From: Brachyhypopomus gauderio
Lineage: Eukaryota > Chordata > Actinopteri > Gymnotiformes > Hypopomidae
Length of the DNA stretch: 64,000 bases
NCBI RefSeq assembly: GCF_052324685.1
Contig: NW_027506902.1
Coordinates: 500,771 to 564,770, forward strand
Direction: 5' to 3'
Positions 22,696-35,187 of this stretch are shown piece after piece (positions within the stretch are counted from its first letter, which is position 1; each line of letters opens with the position of its first letter). Under the pieces are notes generated by a model. That model saw only the letters and a program-made list of their open reading frames with translations. It made no database searches and was not told the DNA's origin. The position numbers were made by a program, and so were the translations under genes.

Positions 22696-25600
22696 ATGGA
22701 GTATAAATTCTACTGCTTCACCTTGATCCTCATCATCTACATAACTGGTATTTATACTTACTATTTTAATTGTTTATAAATGAGTGATTTTGATACTTCA
22801 GTATTTTGAAATGTGTATATAATTCATTGGGTATACTTCAGCATATTAAGCACAGAATACAGTGGAATAGTGGTGTTTCCTCATTGAGAGAACGTCTGGT
22901 TAGACAGTGTTTAAAGTAGATCTTAAGTATTCTGGTAGGCTATATTAAATTAAGCTGGGTATGATTGTTATTTATCAAGTGTAAATAATTGTCTTGAAAT
23001 GTGTAAATTAATTTAATAAAATTTTATAAAATATGTATTTATGTATATTTGCCTGAGAAAAACACATCTTTGAAATTGAGCAAAGTTTCCAAATGAGATA
23101 AACTAACATATTTTCTCTGTCGTAGGTGTGTCTCCTTTGATTGTGGTTCCATCCTCAAATCCTGTTGCAGCGGGTAGAAATGTCACTCTGACGCTGAACC
23201 CTGCAACGACAATTATAGCTGGCAACTGGCTGTTTGAAGGCAATGTCATGGTGTTTTGGTACAAGGAAATGTTCATACTGGAAGGCAGTTATGGAGACAG
23301 AGCATCTTTCAACTCTTCCAGTCTCCAGCTCTCTCTGGGTTTTGTGAATGTGAATGATTCTGGTGTCTACGCACTCCAAGGTGCAAGCCCACCTTTACGA
23401 GCACAAGTTGTACTGTCTGTTCAGGGTGAGTTTCCAAACATGTAATGTGACACTAAATCAGCCAAACACAAGAATACTAACACATTCTCTCTACATAATT
23501 ATCTTAACACATACCCTTAAATGATTCTGACCCTAATTAGAAACCTACTTACAAATTACAATTTGATTGACAAAACTTTCACAACGAGATGATTATTTAC
23601 AAATACCAAATCAATTAACATATATATCCAAATTTCCAAATTTATTTATATAGCGCTTTTTATAACAGTTGAGGAGGAACCTTGAGAGGAACCAAGACTC
23701 AGTGGGGGAACTCTTCCTCCTCTGGCCGACGCCGGTCACCATGACAATAGTAATTAAAGAGACACATAAACAAAGAAGTGATGGGAATGATGAAGAGTTC
23801 TCATCTTTGTGTATATTTATATGCAGGTGTTTCTTGGGTAGGAAGGCAGCCTTTTGGAAATAAGAAAAGTGGGACAATTAGCTCTGTATGGAATTATATG
23901 TGGGACAGAGGAAATATAAACATTTATGGAGTGTGGCATTAAATTATTACAGCCTAACTAAAAGAGCAGAACCAGAAGGTAACACAGACTTGGATCCTGA
24001 GATATTGGCATCCACCCACTACTGTCAACAAATTTGAGTGGCCACATGAAGTGACAGGATGACAGAACCAGTGCCCCAGTTTACCATAAAACCCTTCGCC
24101 ATCCTGTATCTGTACCTTTATCTAAGGGGGCACATTAATTACCAAAGGTCAAACTAAATAAGTATGTTTTCAACCTAGACTTAAAGGTTGAGACTGTGTC
24201 AGAGTCCTGGACACATTTTGGAAGGTTATTCCATAGTTTGGGGGCATTATAAGAAAAGTCTCTTCCCCTGCTGTTACCTTATTAATTGTTGAATCTAATA
24301 AGATGCCAGCACCCTGTGATCTTAGTGGATGTGAGGGTTCATAATAGGAAATAAGTTCTTGGAGGTAATCAGGAGCAAGCCTGTGCAGTGCTTTATAGGT
24401 GAATAGAAGAATTTTAAAATCAATACAGAATTTAACTGGGAGCCAATGCAGGGCTGATAGGACTCGGCTGATATGATTGAGTTTCCTAGTTCTAGTTAGA
24501 ACTCTGATTGCAGCATTTTTAACTACTTGAAGTTTGTTTAGATTCCTGTTTGAGCATCCTGACTGTAATGAGTTACAGTAGTCTACTACTACTGTAATGG
24601 AGCTAACAAAGGCATGTACTAATTTTTCTGCATCTTGCTGGGATAATGCATTTCTTAGCTTGGTTACGGAGATGTAGAAAAGCTATTCTAGTAGTATTAT
24701 CAATGTATTTATCAAATGATAGGTCAGAGTCGAGTATGACGCCAAGATTTTTGGCTACTGAACCAGAAGTAATGGGGTAGTCTGTGAGATTTAGCATTAG
24801 ATCTGGTATTTTCTGTCTTGTGGCCTTTGGGCCCAGAAGGAGAACCTCTGTTTTGTCATCATTAAGGTCGAGGAAGTTTAGCGACATCCAGCATTTACCA
24901 TCTCTTATGCAGGCCTCAATTATTCCTAATCTGGATTTGTCATCAATACACTGAATGTTAAATTTATGTTGTTTTTGTTGTTGAATTTAAGTTGTTCTTC
25001 TTTATGAAGGCATGTTTGGTGTATATAAGCCTGCTCTGAGCTGTTTAGTACTGCATATTATTTTGTTTCTTTCTTTGTATCGTTGTTTTTTTGCTGACTG
25101 GTTCTCTCTGGTTCTTGGTTCTCTCTGATGCCTTTGTCTGCCTACTATCCTTCTCTACCTGGTTTTTACCATTGTTTTCATGATTTTGTTTTTTCATTGC
25201 CCTCCTGTTTGGTCAGCCTTATTAACCTTTTGGTTTTACCTAACGTACACTCAGCTGTCTACCCAACCTACACCATATTACAGCTTGAAAAAGTTTTTTA
25301 TACTTTTTAGGTATTGAAAGGGTTAGTGTGAATAAAAATTTTAATTTGTAAAGGTTTTTGAAAGTTAGTGTAAATTTACATAAACAAGCCCATGTCAACA
25401 GTTATGAATGATTAGGTGTCATGAAGTAGCTTCGGACCCCTCGGGCGTGTGTATGTTTGTGTGGTCTGTGTCTGGTTATTGCCCATATATGTATTTCCTT
25501 TGGGTGTGGTCCAATGTGGGTGTGGTCCAATGTGTGTGAGATGCATCCATCTCACCTGTGTCTCGTCTCGCCAGTGTCATGCCGTACACTTGTTACTGTT

Positions 25601-28600
25601 ACATTGGGTACATAGTTAAGATGTATGTTGTGTTAGTTCCATAGCCAGGTTCATTTGAAATCATTTAAATTTTCTACATATTCTTTCTGAGATCCAGTGA
25701 TAATAACAATGGTGAGAGAGAGAAAAAAAAGTAATCATTAAATTTTGCATTGTACTGACACCAAATTTAGCAAAGCTGCAGTTTGAAACTAATGGTCTCC
25801 TTGTGTTTTATTATTTGCAGAGCCAGTCACGAATGTATCTTTTACTGTGAGTCAGACAAATCTAGTGGAGTTTAATGACAGTGTTACACTCACCTGTTCC
25901 GCCCATGGTACACAGTTGAATTTCTCATGGCAAAACAGCAGTTCTGCGGTCACCAGCGGGGACAGAGTTCAGCTCAGTAGTGGTGGAAGTGTCCTCACTA
26001 TAACCAACGTGACAAGATATGACCAGGGGCCTTTCACCTGCGTCGTGGTAAATGGCGTCAGTAATGGAACGAGTGGGAACATTTACTTCAACATCAGCTG
26101 TGAGTATGGTGTTACACTCACGCTGGAGTATTCCAACATCTTGTCTACAGCAGTTCATCTTTTACACTGTAAATGAAGATTATATAAATTATGCTTCTTG
26201 TATAAGGTCTAACACTTCATACACTTCAAGGTCATACACTTTATCAAAGCAGTCATCTTGAATAAAGATAAAAACATTTTATATTATTTTACATATTTGT
26301 AGTTAAATAAATAAATGCTTGTACTCAAACATTCAATTTGTATAGTTTAGAAAGGACACATTTTTTTCACTATGACTGAACTCGGGCAAACGTAACTTGA
26401 TATTTTCCCCTTAGATGGTCCTAGTAACTTGACAATGATAGCCACACCACAGAAAACTGGGTACATTTCTGGATCAGACATTACTCTGACCTGCTCTGCT
26501 GATTCCAGTCCTTCAGCTTGGTTCTTCTGGTCCTACAACAACATTTCTCTTAGTACATCTGGACAAAACTTACAGCTTACAAATGCAACCCAGAACCAGA
26601 CAGGAACCTACACCTGCACTGCCCACAATACAGTCACTCTCAGATACACTACAGCCAGCAAAACCATCTTCATTCTTGGTGAGATTGCAATTTAAAACAA
26701 TTGTCTTTTGAATATCAAGTGGTATAGCTTCAGGAATTCAGGAATATTTGTGCTAATGGTGACTAATGAAAAATCTCTCCAATTAGACCCAGTATCATCT
26801 GCTATAGTGACGCCTTCTGTGAACAAGCCAATTTTCAACATGTCCTTTACTCTGAGTTGTGACATCATGGGTCCAGTGGACTCCACTTACTGGGAGAAGA
26901 ATGGCATGTACTTGCATTCTGACAGCAGGATCTTAATATCCAACCAAAACAAGACACTCCTGTTCACCCAGCTCACTCTCGCTGATGACGGAGATTACCA
27001 GTGTGTCGCCAGCAACCCTGTGAGCAACATGACCAGTGTGCCCTACAGGCTGATGGTCAACTGTGAGTCGTAAACACATTACCAGTCTCCATTGATCAGC
27101 TTGTGAAAAATGAAACAAAACAAGTGTGAAACAAATTCCATGTGAAAGTTACATTGTAGCTAATAAAAATAATACCAAATAATACCAAAAAATGTATTTC
27201 TATGTCTCCAAGATGGACCATGGAACATCTCAGTGTATGGTCCAGCCATTGCAGCAGCAAGTTCTTCACTGGCACTGAATTGCTCTGCCTCCTCTCAACC
27301 TCCCAGTAAATACACCTGGAACTTCAATGGCTCAGAGGTGGCAGCAGGCAGCACATATAGGATTGGAGCTCTCTCGTTGAATGACAGTGGAGAATACACC
27401 TGTGTAGCCTACAATAACATCACAGGCAGAAGTAGCAATGCCACATGGGAGCTAACTGTTATTGGTAAGAAAAAATGCTTGATATGACCAAAACTGAAGA
27501 TGATCACTCTTTTTCTTCCATAAAAATATGTTTCATCTACCTTGTATTCGCTGTACAGTATAACCACCTTTTCTCTCCAACCACGATTCTATAAATATTT
27601 TAAGACTATATCATATGATAGATGTTATAATTGTTTCTGTTGTAAGACATGAGGGACAGACAGTGAAGAGAGCAGAATACAGTTAAATGTTTTAACACAT
27701 GCAGAACAAATACATGTGACCGAAAAAAATCAAACAGACACTTATCACTATTATAACTACTGGTTATGGTTAAAATCTCTTTTCTCCAGACATCATATCA
27801 TCTGCTACAGTGGTGCCTTCTGGGAACCAGATCATTTTCAACATGTCCTTTACTCTGAGTTGTGACATCATGGGTCCAGTGGACTCCACTTACTGGGAGA
27901 AAAATGGCATGTACTTGCATTCTGACAGCAGGATCTTACTATCCAACCAAAACAAGACACTCCTGTTCACCCAGCTCACTCTCGCTGATGACGGAGATTA
28001 CCAGTGTGTCGCCAGCAACCCTGTGAGCAACATGACCAGTGTGCCCTACAGGCTGATGGTCAACTGTGAGTCATGAAGGCATCATTAGTTCCTTTATAAC
28101 CAAATATAATGAACTATAATCATTGTTTACTCTGAACTGTTACAGTAAATGAGAAATGATTTACATTTTTGCATAAACATGGGATTAAGTTTATATAAAA
28201 CTTCTACTTCTACTGTCTTGCTTCTGTTTCATAATATTAACAACACATTTACAGTTGCAATAAAAATTATTTAGGTCAAATATGGATTTCAGCAGGCATA
28301 GCAAAGTGGCCTCTTTTTGGCTTTTGTGTCCTAGATGGTCCTTGGTCCTCTACAATCTCTGGTCCAGCTATAGCAGAGGCAGGATCTAATGTGACACTGA
28401 AGTGCTCTGCCCGCTCTCGACCTCCCAGTGAATACAGCTGGTACTTCCGTGGCTCGAATGTTGCAAAGGGCCCTGTGTTTGAGACTGGACTTCTGTCCTT
28501 AAGCAGCAGTGGACAGTACACCTGTGTGGCCCACAATAACATCACAGCCGGCAGCACCAGTGCAACATGGAACTTAACTGTCATCAGTAGGTTTATATCC

Positions 28601-29729
28601 AATCACGCCTAATATTTGATCGCATCAAGAACTCAAGTCAGCACTCAACAGGCCTAAAAAAATAATAAGCGATCGTAAAGAATCATATTCAACTGAATGG
28701 TTTCATCTTTTGCACACTTCATCTTTCTCTTGGCCTTCATGTCAGATGTATCCCTTTGGTGAAATACCGCACTGTGCTTGTTTTTCAGAGGCCGTCTTCT
28801 CTGTGGTGGTGACCCCAAGCATGCTCGTTCCTCTTGTCTCCAAACATCTACAGCTGTTCTGTAACATAACAGGTGTTTACAGCAGCATTCAGTGGCTTAA
28901 AGATGGCCAGGCATTCAGTCCAACACCCACAGCCACCATTTCTTTGGACAACACCACTCTGGCCTTCCAACCTCTGCAGATTGTTGATGATGGGATATAC
29001 CAGTGTGCTGCAGAGAATGCCATAGGAAATCACATTAGCAAACCTTACAAGCTAAATGCAAACTGTAAGCAATTTTCCTGCTAATTTTGATCTTTTTTAC
29101 AATTCCCTTTATAATTTTGAATCTTGTAGTATTGCAGAACATTTATTCACTATTATTGTGTGTTAGTAATCTGGATTATTAACACACCCCATTGAGACAT
29201 GGCTTTCCCAATGATGCATGACATGTGATCTTTATACCAATCTGATACTGATTCCTGACTTGGCCTGTCCTCTCTGTGAACAGATGGGCCTGTGAGCCTG
29301 ACAATCACTGCTGAGGTGAGGCTTGCCATTGTACTAACCTGTGACGCAAAGTCTCATCCGCTGAGTGTTTATCACTGGATCTTCAACAATACCAACATTG
29401 GAGAGGGTGCCACAATATTCATCTCCATAATGTCGGCCTTGGGCAGCAACTACACCTGTGTGGCCAGAAACCCACTGACCAATGTTGCACTCTCTGGTTC
29501 CTACATCATCCCAGGTAGTGTAGCAACCCTTCATAGAACTGAAGATTAAAAATGATGGATGGACAGTTTTTGCATGCGGTATTTAGTTTAGGAAAATGTA
29601 GTACTAATTTTGGATTCAGCATTCTTTTCCTGAATCTCCTCCCCAGATCCCAGTGATGTGGCTCCTCTTCAGGCTAGTGCCCTGCTGACCTCCAGCCTCG
29701 CACTCATTCTTGCTGTGTCAGTGTTGTAG
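22696..29729 (+). CDS. CEACAM-like GPI-anchored Ig protein, gene B (846 aa, eleven exons)
   Basis: Exons are 22696-22747, 23126-23425, 25821-26099, 26415-26678, 26787-27062, 27213-27464, 27790-28065, 28335-28586, 28789-29064, 29284-29514 and 29647-29729. All introns are phase 1, and the 2,541 bases end in a single TAG. Exon 1 is a signal peptide. Exon 2 is a V-like domain with no cysteine, keeping the VNDSGVYALQG motif, which resembles the disulfide-free N domain of mammalian CEACAMs. Eight Ig exons follow, alternating a longer A type (264-279 bases at exon 4, otherwise 276-279; DDGDYQCVA) and a shorter B type (231-252 bases; SGEYTCVA). The last exon ends in TSSLALILAVSVL with no cytoplasmic tail, a typical GPI signal. 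The protein is rich in N-glycosylation sites. The predicted role is homophilic or heterophilic adhesion at apical or leukocyte surfaces. The layout N-(A-B)n parallels human CEACAM5. Confidence 0.85.
23635..24960 (-). mobile_element. L2-like LINE fragment with dispersed repeat, in gene B intron 2
   Basis: At 24603-24887 the minus strand reads MSLNFLDLNDDKTEVLLLGP then KNLGVILDSDLSF, conserved reverse-transcriptase C-terminal motifs of L2/CR1-type LINEs. Sequence to about 24000 matches the LINE fragment at 13560-14130 (TTTAACTGGGAGCCAATGCA). The plus-strand segment at 23640-23720 with TTATTTATATAGCGC is a dispersed repeat found in related form at 58045. The 5' part of the LINE is missing. Confidence 0.7.
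24961..25660. other. Unclassified intronic sequence, likely repeat-derived
   Basis: T-rich sequence with short repeated phrases such as GGTTCTCTCTG and GGGTGTGGTCCAATGTG (twice at 25501-25532). No reading frame or element ends can be assigned. Confidence 0.4.
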
Positions 29730-30105
29730 CTGGAATACTGGTCTCTCTTTTTCGCTTGTTTACTTGTTTGTTTGTTTATATTTAGCCTCCTCTTTGGGTT
29801 TCAGGATGCACTCAATTTTAGTTTCTCATTTCTCAGGTACATGATGATATCAAATGATTATATATATATATGCTTTATGTTGGAGTTTCAGTATACTGAA
29901 ATCTGGTTTTTCAGGTTTATCAGGGTGTCCTCTAAAATAACTGTTTCCAGAGAAATCTCACTGATGTTACATGCTTGAACAGTGATGCCTGCCAGACGTA
30001 TTTGGCAAAAGAGACGAGCAATCACAATAAGCTGTTGGTACTGCTGGTACTGCTGGTACATACTAGTGCTGGGGCCAACCAGGTGCCAAATGTAGGGTGG
30101 GGTAA

Positions 30106-30233
30106 TACATAGCCACGGTGATTAAACCAGCTATGTTCCATAACCACGGTGATTAAACCAGCTATGTTCCATAACCATGGTGATTAAACCAGCTATGTTC
30201 CATAACCACAGTGATTACACTAGCTATGTTCCT
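30106..30233. repeat. 31-bp minisatellite, four copies
   Basis: Four copies of a unit reading CACGGTGATTAAACCAGCTA then TGTTCCATAAC, the last one more diverged. It lies in the region expected to be the 3' UTR of gene B. Confidence 0.9.
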
Positions 30234-30816
30234 CCTACTTTACTGGCTGCAGTGACATTTATTGAGATATCAAATGAATTTCTTCAAGCCTTGAAATTGT
30301 AAGCTACCACATGAATTTAGTACACCACTTCTTAATGCTAATCTGTCCTTCCTGCTGTATTTTGCCTTTACTTACTGTATTTATAGTGACAAGTTTGATG
30401 TTCCGAATATTCACATATATATGAATATTGTGCACTTTTATTGTTTGTGAATGTATACATAACAGAAACAATACAGATAGAAGGCTTTTTGATATAGTTT
30501 ATATTACATTTTACAATAGATAGAGCAAATGTTTGTGAAAACTGTATAAATTATATATCTCAATCGCATATGTGTTTTAGGCCAAGCGGTAGAAATATAC
30601 TATTTCAGTGATTTAAAGTGTCAGTACTTAAAAAAGTTATATTTTACAGAAAATAAAATATTTAGATGTGATCAACATCTACCCTTTCAAAATGACAGGC
30701 TTTGTCATGGAATGTGTCTAAGATTAGTTCCATGCACAGTACAATTTTGGCTACAAAAATACACAATAATGTAAGCAGTAGAAATATCAGTTTAAATATT
30801 ATCATTAAGGTGACTT

Positions 30817-31035
30817 TTAAACTGGGGTACTGATGCTTGCTGAGTGCTGTTTCCTGCATTTTCTCCTTTGTGAAATTCCAATCTTTTTGCAACGAGTCAT
30901 CTGTGCCTTAGTGAGTAACTCTGAGAGTAGATAAAAAACATTAGAAACAACACAAACAGCAAGATTTTAGTTGAGAAGGTTGTAACTCACAGGAAGAAGA
31001 CGATTGTGATGCCCTGTGTGTGTGTGTGTGTGTGT

Positions 31036-31066
<31 letters not shown>

Positions 31067-32388
31067 GCTTACTTGGAGATTTGCAGACACACTTTTTTCG
31101 TTTTATTTCTTTTTTCCCTAAGGATAAAAAGGTGACAGTGTCGTTATAAATAGTAAATAGGAATGGCGAAAGGGCATCACACAAGGGCCATCTATCATAA
31201 ATGAAAACCATAGCAGATTCTGAAAAACAAGTTCAAAGCACTGACAACAAAGGAGCTCAGTAACAAAATACAACACCACACCACACTGCTGTCCTGTGTG
31301 CTGCTAGTAATATCAGTGTGCTTGGGTATACAAAATAAACCCCTGATGCTCTCTCTCTGTGTTTTTGTAAGGCCTGGTGTGTCCTAGCATCCTGATTTCT
31401 ATGTGATTCCATCTTTATTGCAGTACCATGCACTCTAGTCTAAGATGCCTCACCAGCGCAAACACATGATCTCTCCCGCTGCTTGGGGCTGTGTCTGATA
31501 ACATCAGCAGGCTTCACTGCATCTCCACGTGGTGGTGCTGTATTATGTTCACAGAAAGAGAGTGGTCAGAAAAGTCTATTATTTTGCACCCACTTTTCTC
31601 TAAATGCCCTCTTAATATATCTCAGATAAATAGGTAAGGCATTATGTATCTAGGCACTATTCAGTTTATCTAAAAGCTCTCTTAATATAGCTCAAATAAA
31701 AAGGTAAGGCATTGCGTATGTAGGCACTATTCTGTATCTCTAAAAGGTCTCTTAGTATAGCTCAGATAAATAGATATGGCATTATCTGGCACTATTCTGT
31801 TGCTATGGTATTAAACAATCCATCATGTTCAGTTTTTCCATTAAGGAGAAAAATATTGAGTAAGAAGGAAAAAGCTCCCCCTGTAAAAGTGTTGTGAAAA
31901 ACTCAGACTCTGAGCTACTGTTACTTACCAACACCATCAGCCACTGTTTGCCTCAATTTCACTAAAATACATTTATATTCATGGTTAGCGTACATAGTGA
32001 TATTTTAACACAACCTAACCACTGATGAAATTCTAAACAAATAGTAGCCAACTTACAATCCGTGTGTGACTGTTGTGAGTCTGTATGTTCTGTAAGGACA
32101 AATACACCAGTGTACAAACATGAACATGGAAACCTTTTTAAAGCTTTCATACATTTGACACTGATATTCATTTTTCATCATGACTTTTGTTTTTGTGTTT
32201 ATCACACTATTTTTTTTTACCTGCTGCAGAAACTAAAAACTTGATGAACAAATAATACAAAAATTATAAATGTAATATGAAATGTAATAATACAAAAAAA
32301 ATTATAAAGAATACAATACAGTACCTTGACAAAAAGCACTGAAGCCCACCATGATAATAAAGACCAACAGGAACACCAGGAATTTCAT
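30817..32388 (-). CDS. cxcl17: Candidate CXCL17 orthologue: small basic secreted peptide (104 aa, three exons)
   Basis: Minus-strand exons are 32325-32388, 31073-31219 and 30817-30920 (64+147+104 bases = 105 codons with stop, phases 1 and 1, good GT-AG sites). Exon 1 is a clean signal peptide (MKFLVFLLVFIIMVGF). The mature part has a KKCVCKSPSK motif, two further cysteines in a very basic stretch, and ends in ISTPV. Human CXCL17 is also a basic secreted peptide of about 119 aa, with KKQCPCDHFK, late cysteines and a terminal ALPL, and an X-Pro-X C-terminus is reported as important for its receptor GPR25. Human CXCL17 sits beside CEACAM1 and close to CNFN, PAFAH1B3 and PRR19, all matched here. 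Sequence similarity is weak, so synteny, gene size, charge and C-terminus carry the case. The alternative is another short basic secreted peptide, perhaps antimicrobial. Gene B is convergent, 1.1 kb away. Confidence 0.55.
31014..31066. repeat. (TG)n microsatellite
   Basis: TG/TGAG repeat starting seven bases past the donor of exon 2 of the minus-strand secreted-peptide gene, within intron 2. Confidence 0.95.
31598..31800. repeat. About 70-bp tandem repeat, three copies, in cxcl17-like intron 1
   Basis: Three copies of a unit containing CTCTTAATATAGCTCAGATA and GGTAAGGCATT..GTAGGCACTATTCTG, diverged by a few percent each. Confidence 0.85.
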
Positions 32389-32508
32389 ATTCTCTCAAAA
32401 TATTAAACCACGGTTTAATTACTTTTGTTTTTCTTCTAATTTCTGGATGGAATTTGGGATACAGAGACCCAGCAAGCCACTATGTGTTGAGATGAAGCAG
32501 GCGCTGCA

Positions 32509-32514
32509 TTTATA
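32509..32514 (-). promoter_or_regulatory. TATA box of the cxcl17-like gene
   Basis: The minus strand reads CTCCTTATAAATGCAG 121 bases upstream of the ATG at 32388. It predicts a start near 32480 and a 5' UTR of about 90 bases, consistent with a regulated, tissue-restricted small secreted-protein gene. Confidence 0.5.
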
Positions 32515-32519
32515 AGGAG

Positions 32520-35187
32520 CTCTCGGTGTCTGGTTTCATACATTGTGCCTGAGCTTGTTGTAACACAAGCAGAATCACAGTTGACATGTTGACAGCATTT
32601 CTTCCATGCACGGAGCTGCCAACTTTTCTGATTAGGGTTTTTATGCAGGTTGGACATGAAAGTAGTCATTCTTTTACTTAAGTCCTTTATCGTGCCAAAG
32701 ATCTTATTTGACACTCAATGCCGTTAAAATGGAACGCACACTACAGCTCATCCTGTGTCTCACCATATATTATAAATTATCTGAAATATTATGAGACCAA
32801 CAGAACCCTCTAACTTCACCGTTATGTTATTGCCTCTGCGTATAAACAAAACATAATACTTCTGTGGTCTACCACAGTCATTCATGTCAAAAATGAAAAA
32901 TAGGTGTTTTTACATGGGGGGGATAAGCTAGGTTAGTTTTAACACCATATTCAGCATCACTGCACATGAATGCTCGCCAGTAGGTGAATAATATGAAAAA
33001 CGATAGACCATCCTTGTTCAGCTCTTGTTGCCGATTATCAGGCAAAAACATAAATTTTTCCACAGTACTTGCAGACAGGATCAGCTCTTTGAAGTTTGAC
33101 AAGCTTCTGTAGGCCAAATGTGAAGTCCACAGTTCTCCGATTGCTCCACTTTATATAGTCACCAATCCTGAGATGTAAGAAGTACTAATGTTAGTCAGGG
33201 ACTCCATGTAAGACCTAGACTGCAGGCATAGCCTGCGTCAAACTCAAAGGTTAATGGGAATGCTACTACCTGGCATTTTAAATTTGCTCTTGCCAATATC
33301 AGATCTTGAGAATGACTAAAAAAATTATTAACACACATGTAAATAAACAAAGAGACATTTACATCTTTATCTTTAATTTCAAGCAAATACCAAAGGGAGT
33401 ACATAACCAAGAAACTGATCTATTATGGTTTCATCTTTTTCACCGAAAAAGCCACTCATGTGCATCAAGTCATGAGTGTACCTACCTTTGAGGATGTTTT
33501 GTCATGGTTCTGGTAACAATAACATAAACTTTAGCATTCAGCTCTTCACCATCAATTTGACACTCCCTTATGTCATAATTCCTTGCACGTTTTATTGACC
33601 CAAGGCCCCCTTACAGTTTACAGGGTTCACACACTCAGTCTTGGCTATTTGTGGGAATAACTTAAAACGTGCAAATGAAGATTGTTCAACATTAATAGAA
33701 CAATGTAGCCAAAGGGCATAATCATTACAGACATGGTCATCCTATACTCTCATAAACTTTACTATAAACATGCCAACAGGGAATTCTAGCGCAAAGCCTA
33801 AAAATTCAATATAAAGATGTTAGCTTGCATGGTTCTGTGGTTTTAATCCAGCGCTTTAACATGCAAGATATTTAAATATATCGGTTCTAAACTAGTTACA
33901 GACTTGTAATTTCATTGTACTTTATGCAGATACAGTCCCCAAACCGAACATGTGCAGTGCCCAGGACTATCATGAAAGATTTTACATGCAAAAAGACTTT
34001 AATAGTAACCAAAGGCATTAGACAGAGTAGCATTAGCACATAACATATGCCACTACACAGAAGCAGGTTACCAGAACACTGCATTTGGGGGAATGACTCT
34101 TAAAATTTGAACCATTTACAAGACCAACAAATGTCCTGCAATTAAGAATTCTCCAAGTAAAGCCCTGGAGCGCCTCAGTACAACTTTTTACTATCTTCAC
34201 TATTCTAAACATACTTTATATTCATCAATAACATTTTTATGTGGCTGAAGCAGGTTTATTGGAGCATGGAAACCCCAAATAAGGTAAAGCTGTTGCTCTC
34301 CTGTGCTTGCACAGTCGTAGAACTGTGTTTGTTTGGTCCAAAAGGGTTCTTGCCAATTCACTGAAACCAAAACACATGGTGTAATTCTCCCATACTTTCG
34401 CTTTGAAGAAAAGACAAAATAAGAATTTATAACAGACACATAAAAAGCACATTAAAATATATTGGCAATTGTGGAAGGCAAAAAAGGCACAGAACCCATT
34501 GTAGACAATGACAACGGCTGTATAACGTCTCCTGGCCGGCTCACTCATTCCTGTAACGCTTCACTCTGGCTGCCTCCTTACTAACCCAAGTAACATGAGT
34601 AGAGGCTTAGTGTCAGCTTCTAAAGCAAAAAGGTATTCATATTCGTATTCAACATATTCTTGGTTCTTTTATTCATCTTTGTAAGTAAAAGAACCGCAAC
34701 CCAGCAATCATCGTTACTTGAGCAGACTCCAGCATGGACTTGCACTAGTCTACTGACGGTAAAAGAAAAAAAAAAAAAAAAGGTATTTTCCTCTGAGATA
34801 ATGGTGGACAAAAATGGCACAATGTACCAATCTAACATACTCGCAAAGCAACAGATTGTGTCATCGTAGTTGAACAAGCTAATAAATGTAAATGTAATCA
34901 TCACTTTAGATGTTTAATGTATTAAAGATACATTGTTTAAAGCAGATAAATGAAGATGAAATGCCGTGCAGTGGCACTTTGTGAGAACATGTATGGTACA
35001 GTATACTTGGTGGGAATCAGGAAGGTTTTGTCAGTGTTGGACAAAAGTCCTGGGTATGTTTATGTATGTTTTAATGTTGACCTTAATCATTTCTACGTGA
35101 AGGATATTAGTCTCTAATAGTGCTTTAATACCAGTGTGAGGCAGACTTCCTGGCAGTCTGGGAACCAGCATGTTTTCAGGGTGGTGG
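32520..35187. other. Intergenic region and pafah1b3 3' flank
   Basis: No gene is supported. A minus-strand TATATAA at 33151-33157 stands before a short frame at about 32887-33060 of unknown meaning. Poly-A at 34767-34783 and scattered AT-rich sequence follow. The part near 34600-35187 is probably the pafah1b3 3' UTR. Confidence 0.5.

Noticed and set aside
25418-25604. A TGT...ACA-bounded segment that could be a solo LTR
   Set aside because: No target-site duplication and no second copy in the window.
32887-33157. A minus-strand TATATAA and downstream 76-aa frame
   Set aside because: No signal peptide, domain or splice partner found; left as intergenic.
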